Below, in pieces: positions 6,861-14,715 of a stretch of 64,000 bases of DNA. The notes under the pieces were generated by a model that was not told where the DNA came from, made no database searches, and was given only the letters and a program-made list of their open reading frames with translations. This DNA comes from DATFVA01 sp963743325 (GTDB taxonomy: Bacteria > Bacteroidota > Ignavibacteria > Ignavibacteriales > Ignavibacteriaceae), in contig CAVUOZ010000011.1 of the NCBI GenBank assembly GCA_963743325.1, forward strand, positions 1 through 64,000, in the 5' to 3' direction. The position numbers were made by a program, and so were the translations under genes. How positions within the stretch are numbered: the first letter of the stretch is position 1; the number at the start of each line of letters is the position of its first letter.

Positions 6861-8540
6861 CTAAAGTTTAAATTTTTCTTTCATCTTTTTAAGTATGATT
6901 AATCCAATCAACCAGAGAGAGAACACAGAACATAAAACCGGTATAACAGAATGGGTCTTTGTATAAACAGTCTCACCGGTCTCAATAGGCACATCTTCTG
7001 TAATAATATCTTTTGTGAACATCCCCGATTGCACTTTGGTAATACCTAGTGGATTAATATAACAGCTTATTCCGCCGTTTGCAGCACGGAGCACCGATCT
7101 CCTGTTCTCAACTGCCCTGAGCACTGACATTTCTTTATGCTGATATGGTCCGCTTGAGTTTCCATACCAGCTGTCATTTGTTACAACTGTTATTAATTGT
7201 GCGCCTTTCTGAATAAATGATGCTACAAAATCAGGATAAATTGATTCATAACACACCAGTCCGTTCAGCTTTAATATATCTCCCTTTCTGTTTTCATTTT
7301 TAATATTCAATAGTACATTAAAAACAAGCGTATCTTTCCCGACATTCCAGCCTGTAATTCCGACGCCCCACTTAATTAAATCACCCAGGAAAGGGAAAGT
7401 ATCTACAAAAGGAACGCGCTCACCGAAAGGAACGAGCTTCATTTTACCGTAACGCTGAATCTGCCTGGTGTAAGGTGAATAAAGATAGATTGCATTGTAC
7501 GTTCTGTAATAAAATTTCCCAATTGTACTGTACTTTGAATCTGAAGGCATACCAGGGTCTTTTTCATCGTATCTTATATCGGGCATTCCTGTCAGGATAT
7601 AAATATTATTTTCCTGTGTGAAATTGTATATAGAATCAAGCGCATCTCTGTACATTCCGCTCATTATAAAAACAGGAAGGGCAGTTTCGGGCCATACAAT
7701 CAATTCGGCTCCTTTTTTTACAGCCTGCCGGGACATATCAAGATAATTATGAGTTAATTGCTCAATGCCGCCGCTATTCCATTTTTCCCATGGGTCAATA
7801 TTTGGCTGGATTAAACCTACACGAACAGTCTTATCTGAAATTTTAAATGTGTTTAACCTGTAATCCCCGTATATCAGAACAATTATAATTAAAGATATTC
7901 CTATCCCTAAATTGAAATAAGAGTATTTTTTCTTAAATGTATAGGCTGATATGCCTTTATAAAAAAGGACATTAATCAATACAACAAGGAATGATAATCC
8001 CAGTGTACCAATGATATCAGCGATCTGAATAAACGGAGTAAAATGCGGAAGTCCGTTTCCTAAAGTCAACCATGGGAAACTCAGGTCCGTTAACATATAA
8101 ACATATTCATAGCTGACCCAGAAAAGAGGAAAGAGATATAAGGTAACTCCTGCAGGAAATATCTTCCTCGAAAAATATAGTAATGTTGATGGAATCAGGA
8201 AGAAAACAGGATTAACAAAAAGTAATAATGCCCCTGAAATCATTAGAAAAGGATCCGATTCTTTCTGCCAGCTTCCTACCCAGTAAATGGTTATAAGTCC
8301 GAAAACAAAAGCCATAAGGTATGCAGCAGAATTTATTTCAATTAGTTTCTTCCGGTTTTCGATAACTTTGAAATAAGGAATTAATCCAATCAGCATTAAG
8401 ATGGTGAAGGGAAAAGGAAATGGAGGAAAAGATATCCCGAGAAATATTCCGCTTAATATTAAGAGGAGCCTGTCCTTTCTTCTGAGTCTTTTTTCTTCTT
8501 CAGTGATGTATGATCTGTTTTTCCAGAAGAAAATTTTCAA
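6861..8540 (-). CDS. lnt: Apolipoprotein N-acyltransferase
   Basis: Adds the third acyl chain to the N-terminal Cys of lipoproteins in the inner membrane. An N-terminal half with about six membrane segments is followed by a nitrilase-type domain carrying the Glu-Lys-Cys triad: Glu in VWPETALP, Lys in GKMKLVPFGERVPF and Cys in LVCYESIYP. I choose TTG 8540 as start: AAAGGA lies just upstream and the start overlaps the dedA stop as TTGA. The open frame extends back to 8612, but that would overlap dedA by 76 bp and add a non-hydrophobic, unlikely N-terminus. This gives 559 residues. Several lipoproteins in this window would be its substrates. Confidence 0.9.
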   Translation of the reverse strand: MKIFFWKNRSYITEEEKRLRRKDRLLLILSGIFLGISFPPFPFPFTILMLIGLIPYFKVIENRKKLIEINSAAYLMAFVFGLITIYWVGSWQKESDPFLMISGALLLFVNPVFFLIPSTLLYFSRKIFPAGVTLYLFPLFWVSYEYVYMLTDLSFPWLTLGNGLPHFTPFIQIADIIGTLGLSFLVVLINVLFYKGISAYTFKKKYSYFNLGIGISLIIIVLIYGDYRLNTFKISDKTVRVGLIQPNIDPWEKWNSGGIEQLTHNYLDMSRQAVKKGAELIVWPETALPVFIMSGMYRDALDSIYNFTQENNIYILTGMPDIRYDEKDPGMPSDSKYSTIGKFYYRTYNAIYLYSPYTRQIQRYGKMKLVPFGERVPFVDTFPFLGDLIKWGVGITGWNVGKDTLVFNVLLNIKNENRKGDILKLNGLVCYESIYPDFVASFIQKGAQLITVVTNDSWYGNSSGPYQHKEMSVLRAVENRRSVLRAANGGISCYINPLGITKVQSGMFTKDIITEDVPIETGETVYTKTHSVIPVLCSVFSLWLIGLIILKKMKEKFKL

Positions 8541-9148
8541 TTTTGTAATTTCCTTTTTCTTAGTAAAAATCTCAGAGCTACCACAGCGGCAATTAGCCCG
8601 GTAAGTATCCACGCAATATTGCTGTAAGTAGAAAGATATTTGTCTATAATTTCAATATTAGTACCAAATATAATCCCGAGGTAAATAATAATTGCATTCC
8701 AGATAATTGCACTTATTGATGCCAATATCGCAGTTTTCTTAAAATTGAGTTCGCTCAGGCCCGCAAAGAAAGAAATTACAGAACGGGTGCCGGGAAGGAA
8801 CCGGTTTGCCAGTATTATCCAGTATCCCCATTTCTTAAACCAGAGTTCAACCTTTGTTAATCCTTCAATGGAGATGAATTTTATTTTACCCGCCTGAATT
8901 ACTTTTCTGTCAAGCTGAGTCCCTATAAAAAACAAGGTCATAAATCCAATTACACTGCCGATTGTAGTTATCAGGAGGGTCGGGATAAAATGCAGCTCTC
9001 CGGTGCCGATTAGTGAACCACCGACAACTATTACTAGGTCGCTCGGTGAAGGCGGAAATACATTTTCCACAAATGAAAAAAAGAATAACGCGATGTATAT
9101 CCAGAAAGGAGTTAACTCAGAAATGAACTTGAGTACATGTTCAATCAT
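8537..9148 (-). CDS. DedA/VTT-family membrane protein
   Basis: The 203-residue inner-membrane protein has about five hydrophobic segments. It carries the DedA signatures: an acidic ENVFPPSPSD segment near residues 28-37 and NRFLPGTRSVISFFAG in the second half, corresponding to the F/N-R-F-x-P-G-x-R motif containing essential arginines. DedA proteins help move lipids (undecaprenyl phosphate or phospholipids) across the membrane in studied bacteria; the specific substrate here is unknown. The gene begins 2 bp after ispF and its stop overlaps the lnt start, placing it in an envelope-related stretch of the operon. Confidence 0.88.
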   Translation of the reverse strand: MIEHVLKFISELTPFWIYIALFFFSFVENVFPPSPSDLVIVVGGSLIGTGELHFIPTLLITTIGSVIGFMTLFFIGTQLDRKVIQAGKIKFISIEGLTKVELWFKKWGYWIILANRFLPGTRSVISFFAGLSELNFKKTAILASISAIIWNAIIIYLGIIFGTNIEIIDKYLSTYSNIAWILTGLIAAVVALRFLLRKRKLQN

Positions 9149-9150
9149 AC

Positions 9151-9639
9151 TTAAATATCTTTAATTAAAAGTACGGTTGAAAAAACTGCAATTCCCTCTT
9201 CTCTTCCGACAAACCCTAACTTTTCATTAGTGCCTGCTTTAACCGAAACCTGGTCTAATGCCGCACCAAGGATTCCCGAAATATTTTCACGCATCTTAAT
9301 AATGTGCTTCGCTATCTTAGGCTGCTGCAGTGAAATCATTGCATCAATATTTCCAAGCGAATATCCTTTCTGCCTCACCATTTTATAAGCCAGTCTGAGA
9401 AATACTGAACTGTCTGCATTTTTATACTCTGATTTTGTATCGGGAAAGTGCTGACCAATATCTCCCAATGCCAGCGCTCCCAGCATTGCATCAGTGATTG
9501 AATGAAGCAATGCATCAGCATCAGAATGACCTAGTAAACCTTTGGAATTCGGAATTTCGATTCCGCCTAAAATTAACTTACGGCCTTCAGTGAGAGGGTG
9601 TACATCAAAACCAAAGCCGGTTCTGAATTGTTGATTCAA
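9151..9639 (-). CDS. ispF: 2-C-methyl-D-erythritol 2,4-cyclodiphosphate synthase
   Basis: Fifth enzyme of the MEP isoprenoid pathway; it cyclises CDP-methylerythritol 2-phosphate with loss of CMP. The 162-residue length is normal. The metal site is visible as D12-V-H14 in GFGFDVHP together with the His in LLGHSDADALLH, and the C-terminal KAGTNEKLGFVGREEGIA is the usual substrate loop. The start overlaps the acylphosphatase stop by 4 bp (ATGA type). Other MEP genes are not in the window. Confidence 0.95.
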   Translation of the reverse strand: MNQQFRTGFGFDVHPLTEGRKLILGGIEIPNSKGLLGHSDADALLHSITDAMLGALALGDIGQHFPDTKSEYKNADSSVFLRLAYKMVRQKGYSLGNIDAMISLQQPKIAKHIIKMRENISGILGAALDQVSVKAGTNEKLGFVGREEGIAVFSTVLLIKDI

Positions 9640-9920
9640 TACCTTATCTCAAAATTTGTGAATTCGTTTTTGCTTTCTCCCCACTCAATTCTGCAGTTCC
9701 TTACAGCAGCATGTGAAGGACCTACTCTGATTCTTTTGAATAATTCTTCAATTTTTGCTCTGCTACCCTCAACCACTGTAAGAACTTCTCCTGAAAATAG
9801 ATTTTTCACATAACCATTAAGTTCAAGATTTTCAGCGTTTTTAATCACAAAATACCTGAATCCTACACCTTGAACCAGTCCTTTTGCAAGTATTTCTGCA
9901 CGCTTTTCGTTATCGCTCAT
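9636..9920 (-). CDS. acyP: Acylphosphatase
   Basis: A small cytoplasmic enzyme that hydrolyses acyl phosphates such as 1,3-bisphosphoglycerate and carbamoyl phosphate. The 94-residue protein has the catalytic arginine R22 in GLVQGVGFRYFV and catalytic asparagine N39 in GYVKN, with the standard alpha/beta sandwich length. It overlaps the stop of the upstream transporter gene and the start of ispF by 4 bp each, so translation of the three is probably coupled. Confidence 0.92.
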   Translation of the reverse strand: MSDNEKRAEILAKGLVQGVGFRYFVIKNAENLELNGYVKNLFSGEVLTVVEGSRAKIEELFKRIRVGPSHAAVRNCRIEWGESKNEFTNFEIRY

Positions 9921-10828
9921 ACAACTTGTTCATTTTTTTTGTCAATCAACTCTGAAACAAGGATACCGGAAAATATAAGTGCGCCTCCAATAAATCCAAA
10001 ATTAGAAATTTTTTCCTTCAACACAAAGAAAGCAACTATTGCAGAAAATATCGGCTCCAGGGAATAAATTATCCCGGCCCTTGCCGGTAAAATCAGCTTC
10101 TGGTATTTTGTCATTATAGTTGTTGTTACGATTGTTGCAAGAATCGACGTATATCCCACGGCGAATAGTAAATTTGAAGTGAATTCCAGATGCGGGGATT
10201 CTAAACCAAAAAATGACAGGATAACGGCAAATGCAATCCCGCAAACGCCTGTCACTGCTATCTGCAGAAACACTAATGGCTTAAAGTCAAATTTTTTACT
10301 TATAATATCCAGGTACACAACATAAAGAGAGAAAAAGAAAGCACATAGCAAAGTGAAGAAATCACCCAGATTAAATCCTTCGCCGATTTCAGAAAATACT
10401 GATAGTAAGGAAGTCCCGCTGCTGGACAGAAAAATCAGCCCTGTAATTACCAGAATTATTCCAACTACACTTCCTTTAGACGGAGGTTTCCTTTCAAGTA
10501 TGATCTGAAGAACCGGGGTAAATAGTACAAAAGTTCCCGTAATAAAACCTGATTTGGTAGCTGACGTATAATTTAATCCTATGGTCTGTGTTGAAAACCC
10601 CAGAAAATAAAAAATACCAAGCAGTACACCGCCCATTAAAACTGGCTTCGTAATATTCTTCAGAACCTTGAATAAGAAGGGTAAAAGTATTAATGCTGCA
10701 ACTGTAAAACGCAATGAAATGAAAACCAGGGGTGAAGTATCGTGCAAAGCACTTTTTATAATTGTGAATGTGGCACCCCAGATCAGGGTAGCAGTTAAAA
10801 GAGCAGTCTCACCCTTAAAATTTTTCAT
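9917..10828 (-). CDS. EamA/DMT-family transporter
   Basis: The 303-residue protein has ten hydrophobic segments in two halves of five, each half being an EamA domain; the second half contains the typical ARAGIIYSLEPIFSAIVAFF stretch. The N-terminal ALLTATLIWGATFTIIKSAL is characteristic of drug/metabolite exporters. It sits in the inner membrane and probably exports small metabolites or amino acids; substrate not predictable. It is placed 26 bp after era and overlaps acyP by 4 bp. Confidence 0.87.
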   Translation of the reverse strand: MKNFKGETALLTATLIWGATFTIIKSALHDTSPLVFISLRFTVAALILLPFLFKVLKNITKPVLMGGVLLGIFYFLGFSTQTIGLNYTSATKSGFITGTFVLFTPVLQIILERKPPSKGSVVGIILVITGLIFLSSSGTSLLSVFSEIGEGFNLGDFFTLLCAFFFSLYVVYLDIISKKFDFKPLVFLQIAVTGVCGIAFAVILSFFGLESPHLEFTSNLLFAVGYTSILATIVTTTIMTKYQKLILPARAGIIYSLEPIFSAIVAFFVLKEKISNFGFIGGALIFSGILVSELIDKKNEQVV

Positions 10829-10854
10829 TGCTGCCGGAGATAATTTGAAAGAGC

Positions 10855-11770
10855 TTACTCACCTGTCTCCTTTTCGTGTGAATAACCAAAAGACCGCAGC
10901 ATCTTTTCATCTGTGCGCCAGTTTTTCCTTACCTTAACGCGCAGCTCAAGATATACTTCATGCTGAAGGAAATCTTCTATAGCTTTGCGGGATACTTCAC
11001 CGAGTTTTTTTATAGCTGTTCCCTGCTTCCCGATGATTATTCCTTTCTGACTGTCTTTCTCAACTACAATCTCGGCTTCGATATAATCTTTATTCGCTTC
11101 TCTTTCTTTGAAATCGTTAATGAGTACCTCCACTGAATAGGGTATTTCCTCTCTGTATAATTCCAGAACTTTTTCACGGATTATCTCCGAAACAAAAAAT
11201 CTTTCATTTTCATCAGCTACAATACCATCGGGGTAAAACTTAGGATTTTCGGGAAGCATTTCTACTATTTCCACAAGAACTTTCTGAATATTAAAATTCA
11301 CATTTGCAGCCAGAGGAATCACACTTTTGAATTTCCCCTGTACTTTCGAATTTTGAAAGCATCGCTGTTACGACTTCCTGCTTAATGAGATCAACCTTGT
11401 TTAATACCAGTATTACCGGAACTCCTGATTCCAATACTTTTTTAACTTCAGGTATAGAAAAGAGTTTTTGACCTTCGGGATCGTCAAAAGCATCAATCAT
11501 CAGAAGGAAAATATCTGCATCTTTAATCGAACGATTCACATCGTCCATCATTTTTTCCTGCAGGAGATAAGTTGGTTTTAGAATGCCCGGAGTATCAAGA
11601 AAAATTATCTGGTAGTTTTCTTCAGATAAAATGCCGAGGATTCTTTTCCTTGTAGTCTGAGGTTTCTCATTTACAATCGAAATCTTTTGCGCCAGAATTG
11701 CATTTAATAAAGTCGATTTACCAACATTCGGCAATCCCAGTATTGCTACATATCCTGCTTTTGTATTCAT
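10855..11770 (-). CDS. era: GTPase Era, interrupted by a one-base frameshift
   Basis: Era binds the 3' end of 16S rRNA and is needed for 30S assembly. The first part (start ATG 11770, MNTKAGYVAILG; the frame is open back to 11812) has G1 GLPNVGKST, G3 DTPG and G4 NKVD. The second part begins VIPLAANVNFNIQ (G5 region) and contains SEIIREK, PYSVEV and the KH-domain core IIIGKQGTAIKKLG. The two parts lie in different frames and overlap near 11335-11338, a run of four C on the plus strand (GGGG in the gene). Removing one base restores a continuous protein reading STGKFKSVIPLAAN. Since Era is normally essential and every domain is intact, a sequencing or assembly error, or a very recent mutation, is more likely than true decay. 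Confidence 0.88.
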
Positions 11771-11880
11771 TATTTCTTTTCTAATTATTCGATAAAACTG
11801 CTTTTGCAGCATCTTTCCCCTTTTTAATTAAATACACCTGATAAAATAATAAAAAGGTAAGAATTTTCTGTGACACTGGC

Positions 11881-12050
11881 TTGCCACGACCTTCAGTGAC
11901 TTGCCACGTGACTTGCCACGACCTTCAGTGATTTGCCACGACCTTCAGGTCGTGGACCACAAGCAGATACAACCCTCCCGGCTTTAGCCAAATTATTAAA
12001 TAAAACTCAATTTTAATTTTGGTTAAAGCCTGGGTTGACTTTTTATTCCA
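11881..12050. repeat. Left copy of direct repeat beside the first RAYT gene
   Basis: This stretch recurs in the same orientation at 12808..12962, on the other side of the transposase gene. It contains repeated TTGCCACGACCTTCAGTGA words and the hairpin CCACGACCT-TC-AGGTCGTGG (11936-11955). A longer imperfect inverted repeat joins GGCTTTAGCC near 11990 to GGTTAAAGCC near 12025. It lies between the era start and the transposase stop, in DNA with no gene. Confidence 0.8.
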
Positions 12051-12125
12051 CGGCTTAAAAGCCGTGGCAATTCAGCCGTTACAATTCAGCCGTGGCTATT
12101 CAGCCTTGGCAATTCAGCCGTGGTT
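12048..12125. repeat. Palindrome cluster with AATTCAGCCGT words
   Basis: A perfect hairpin CCACGGCTT-AA-AAGCCGTGG (12048-12067) is followed by four decayed copies of the word CAATTCAGCCGTGG. The remaining bases to 12245 hold only loose GTCAGCCAGGTC/GCCAGGTCGC repeats and no gene. Confidence 0.65.
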
Positions 12126-12245
12126 AGCTAACTGAGGCTAGCAAGTCGTGAATAATCGTCTGTTATTAGTCAGCCAGGTCTGCTCAGCAATGCCAGGTCG
12201 CTTGCATACATTGCTTCTAATTTCCACAATGAATCTATTATTTAA

Positions 12246-12671
12246 TTACTGTTTAAATCCAAATATCTTTACGAACTCATTATATTCCTCTGAAAAACTC
12301 TTTAATCTATGATGCTCTTCCTGCCTCTTTATATATTCCCTCACTTTATTTATTACTGATTCACTCACGGAGACAGCTATGTATTCGTCCTGCCATTCAA
12401 AATGCCCATTTATAAATTTATTTTTGTTAACCCAGCAAGAAGATTCACCCTTAATCAATTGCATAACTTTGCTGGGCGATTGGTCAGAACCAAGTGATAC
12501 TGTCATATGAATATGATCTTCTATGCAATTGATATAATCAACGAAGATATTCTTCGATACAGCATTCTTTTTAATATGCTCCACTAATAATGGTTTTAAA
12601 TCGCTGGAAATTATTTTTTCCCTGTTTTTTGTTGACCAGATAAAGTGAATCCAGATTCTGATGTAAGGCAT
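12246..12671 (-). CDS. REP-associated tyrosine transposase (IS200-like, Y1/HUH)
   Basis: A 141-residue single-domain Y1 transposase. The HUH metal motif is H53-I-H55 (EDHIHM) and the catalytic tyrosine is Y113 in REYIKRQEEHH; IWIHFIWSTKNR at the N-terminus and FEWQDEYIAVSVS are typical of the RAYT branch. All catalytic residues are present, so it may be active. It nicks and joins single-stranded DNA at hairpins. Direct repeats rich in palindromes lie on both sides (11881..12050 and 12808..12962). It is related to, but clearly different from, the transposase at 22176..22616. Confidence 0.9.
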   Translation of the reverse strand: MPYIRIWIHFIWSTKNREKIISSDLKPLLVEHIKKNAVSKNIFVDYINCIEDHIHMTVSLGSDQSPSKVMQLIKGESSCWVNKNKFINGHFEWQDEYIAVSVSESVINKVREYIKRQEEHHRLKSFSEEYNEFVKIFGFKQ

Positions 12672-12807
12672 GTTACCTCCTATAAATTCCCTAAATGCTT
12701 AACAAAAGTAAAAATAATATTCCTTTTTTACCAAACAGTAGTCTGATTTAACTTGCCACCATCATTGAGGAATTGCCGGATCTTACTGACTTACCAGACT
12801 TGAGTGA

Positions 12808-12962
12808 TTGCCACGACCTTCAGTGACTTGCCACGTGACTTGCCACGACCTTTAGGTCGTGGGCCACAGGCAGATACAACTCCCCCGGCTTTAGCCAAAT
12901 TATTAAAAAAACCCAATTTTAATTTTGTCTAAAGGATGGTGTTGAAAATGTCTTTTTATTCC
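12808..12962. repeat. Right copy of direct repeat beside the first RAYT gene
   Basis: Same orientation and nearly the same sequence as 11881..12050, lacking one internal TTGCCACGACCTTCAGTGA word. It holds the hairpin CCACGACCT-TT-AGGTCGTGG, followed by the conserved GGCTTTAGCCAAATTATT segment and a final TTTTTATTCCA. Upstream bases 12750-12807 contain decayed TTGCC/GACTT words. The repeat ends only 20 bp from the anti-sigma stop codon. Confidence 0.8.
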
Positions 12963-12982
12963 AGTGAGTGTAGAATCAGAGT

Positions 12983-13504
12983 TCAAAGCTTCGTTAGCTT
13001 TGCTTTGGCCTGTTTGTGGCTGTCAAAGAAGAACCATGCCGATATAATTATCGCAAAGGAAAAGATAAAACCAATTAAAGATACATTTCCGGCAGTGAAG
13101 AAGGTTTTAATCGCGTGAACAAGTTGTTCGGCAAGATAAATAAGATTATTTACACTGTTATTTCCTTCGGATGAATCACTTCCCGTTGATAGAATGTATG
13201 AGGTAAGATATCCGATTATGGTGAGACTTATAAGAATAAAAAATGAAGATACTGAGAAAATAAAATATCTCTGCCCTTTGGGTTCAGGTTTTCTAATAAT
13301 TTTCTTCATTAATATTGCCGTGAAATCAGGTGAGGTCTTTCTTTCCTGATAAATTTTTAATTCATTGTGTACGAGCTGCAATGCAAAAAGTCTTCTCTTA
13401 GCTTCCTCCGAGTTCTCAAGAATTATCTTAACTTCGTTTAATTCCCCCGGACTTAATTCACCGTCAATATATTTATTAAGAATCTCATCTGTCAATTCAA
13501 TCAT
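12983..13504 (-). CDS. Putative anti-sigma factor, membrane bound
   Basis: The 173-residue protein starts MIELTDEILNKYIDGELSPGELNEV, split here as a helical head with DGEL as in ZAS-like anti-sigma domains but without the Cys/His zinc ligands. Two hydrophobic segments follow at about 80-105 and 141-160. It overlaps the stop of the ECF sigma gene by 4 bp (ATGA), the normal arrangement for a sigma/anti-sigma pair. It probably holds the sigma factor at the inner membrane until a stress signal arrives. Function is inferred chiefly from position and topology. Confidence 0.7.
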   Translation of the reverse strand: MIELTDEILNKYIDGELSPGELNEVKIILENSEEAKRRLFALQLVHNELKIYQERKTSPDFTAILMKKIIRKPEPKGQRYFIFSVSSFFILISLTIIGYLTSYILSTGSDSSEGNNSVNNLIYLAEQLVHAIKTFFTAGNVSLIGFIFSFAIIISAWFFFDSHKQAKAKLTKL

Positions 13505-14067
13505 AACAACTCCATTGTGTAATTATTCTTAAGGACAATATCCTTAAGAGCATTTCTCGACCTGTGCAGCAGCACCTTCACGTTTGAAACAGAACGGTTT
13601 GTGACCTCGCTTATTTCTTCGCACGACATTTCTTCAAGATAAAACATTGTAATGACCGAAGCATAATTAGGAGGGAGTTTATCGATCAGTTCATTAAGAA
13701 ATATATTCAATTCCTTTTTGTCAGACTGGCTTGAATAAGTCTCATCGGAAATATTTAATTCTTCATCTATTGAAGTCATCTCTTTTTCAATTTTTCTTTT
13801 CTTTGCCGATAATTTTGTCAATGCCGTATTATATACTATCCTGTAAAACCACGTTGAAAATTTAGATTCCTGCTTAAAAGTTTTCAGGCCATAATATGCT
13901 TTTAAAAATGCATCCTGCAGTACTTCTTCTGCTTCCATCGTATCCTTTAACATATTGCATAACAGCGAAAACGCCTTATTCTTATATCTATCCACCAGAA
14001 TTTCAAAATCAGATTGATTTCCTTTCCTGACAGATTCAATTATCTCTGTATCGGTTAATTCTCTCAT
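13501..14067 (-). CDS. ECF RNA polymerase sigma factor
   Basis: The 188-residue protein has sigma region 2 (VDRYKNKAFSLLCNMLKD, then EAEEVLQDAFLKAYYGLKTF and STWFYRIVYNTAL) and region 4 (LPPNYASVITMFYLEEMSCEE, then VSNVKVLLHRSRNALK) and lacks regions 1 and 3, as in ECF sigma factors. It would recruit RNA polymerase to a small regulon. ATG 14067 lies only about 8 bases downstream of a predicted -10 element (14075-14080), so its own mRNA may be nearly leaderless. Its likely targets are itself and the divergent gene at 14279, which share the motif TGTAACC-N16-nGTC. Confidence 0.93.
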   Translation of the reverse strand: MRELTDTEIIESVRKGNQSDFEILVDRYKNKAFSLLCNMLKDTMEAEEVLQDAFLKAYYGLKTFKQESKFSTWFYRIVYNTALTKLSAKKRKIEKEMTSIDEELNISDETYSSQSDKKELNIFLNELIDKLPPNYASVITMFYLEEMSCEEISEVTNRSVSNVKVLLHRSRNALKDIVLKNNYTMELL

Positions 14068-14074
14068 CTGATCA

Positions 14075-14104
14075 TTAGACCTGATATATTGAAATTAGGT
14101 TACA
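14075..14104 (-). promoter_or_regulatory. ECF-type promoter motif before the sigma gene
   Basis: On the minus strand TGTAACC (14104-14098) is followed after 16 bases by GGTCTAA (14081-14075). This is the same pattern as the two plus-strand motifs at 14169 and 14224 and suggests autoregulation. The start codon follows about 8 bases downstream. Confidence 0.6.
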
Positions 14105-14168
14105 GATCTTCATTTAATACCAGCTATAAAATAAATAATTCTAAAAGGCATTACAATCTGCCTTCAGG

Positions 14169-14198
14169 TGTAACCTTTGACCGGCAGCTTAAGTCTGA
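14169..14198 (+). promoter_or_regulatory. ECF-type promoter motif (upstream copy)
   Basis: TGTAACC (14169-14175), 16 bases, then AGTCTGA (14192-14198). It lies 55 bp upstream of a second identical arrangement and faces the gene at 14279. Confidence 0.5.
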
Positions 14199-14223
14199 AG
14201 CGCTAGAAGCAGTTAAAATCAAC

Positions 14224-14253
14224 TGTAACCAATTGACAAAATAACCTGTCTTA
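14224..14253 (+). promoter_or_regulatory. ECF-type promoter motif before the DUF6249-like gene
   Basis: TGTAACC (14224-14230), 16 bases, then TGTCTTA (14247-14253). Transcription would start near 14260, leaving about 20 bases of leader with an AAGG ribosome binding site before ATG 14279. Confidence 0.65.
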
Positions 14254-14278
14254 ACAGAAAAATAAAAAAGGTAATAAA

Positions 14279-14626
14279 ATGGCAAGTGAAGTAATTGCAG
14301 TATTCATCCCGATAGTAATGACTCTGGTAGCAGGGCTCGTGCTTGTAACTTATTACTATTTGCGCTCAAGGGAACGGCAGATGCTTATAGATAAAGGTTT
14401 AAGCGCAGATTCAATAAAAGAATTTTTCGAAAGTAAAAAAGACCCGTATAGAATGATGAAAATCGGTATTATATCCGTAGCCTTTGGAATATCCCTTGGA
14501 TTGGGATTATGGCTGCAGGATGTAACCAATAGAGATTACTGGACACCGTTCTCAATATTTACAATTACAGGTCTTGGTTTTGTAATAGCAAATATTGTAG
14601 CAAATAAGCTGGCATTAAAGAAATAA
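14279..14626 (+). CDS. Small inner-membrane protein (DUF6249-like)
   Basis: A 115-residue protein with three predicted membrane segments (about 4-27, 61-78 and 93-110). Between the first two lies a charged cytoplasmic loop containing YYLRSRERQMLIDKGLSADSI, of which RERQxLIDKGLSxxxI is the hallmark of the Bacteroidota family DUF6249. Function unknown. It is divergent from the ECF sigma/anti-sigma pair and preceded by two copies of the presumed sigma promoter motif, so it is the best candidate target and may take part in the envelope response controlled by that sigma factor. A terminator follows at 14652. Confidence 0.75.
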   Translation: MASEVIAVFIPIVMTLVAGLVLVTYYYLRSRERQMLIDKGLSADSIKEFFESKKDPYRMMKIGIISVAFGISLGLGLWLQDVTNRDYWTPFSIFTITGLGFVIANIVANKLALKK

Positions 14627-14651
14627 ATTCGGGAATTCTTTCTTAAAAAGG

Positions 14652-14685
14652 ATCAGCCTGCAGAAATACAGGCTGATTTTATTTT
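14652..14685 (+). terminator. Intrinsic terminator
   Basis: Arms ATCAGCCTG (14652-14660) and CAGGCTGAT (14669-14677) match perfectly and are followed by TTTATTTT. It ends the transcript of the gene at 14279..14626. Confidence 0.85.
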
Positions 14686-14715
14686 AAAAAATACTTCAGA
14701 AAAACTGATCACCCT

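Noticed and set aside
8541..8612. Longer N-terminus for lnt
   Set aside because: It would overlap dedA by 76 bp and add a polar, Cys-containing segment before the first membrane helix; the TTG at 8540 has a ribosome binding site and a coupled overlap.
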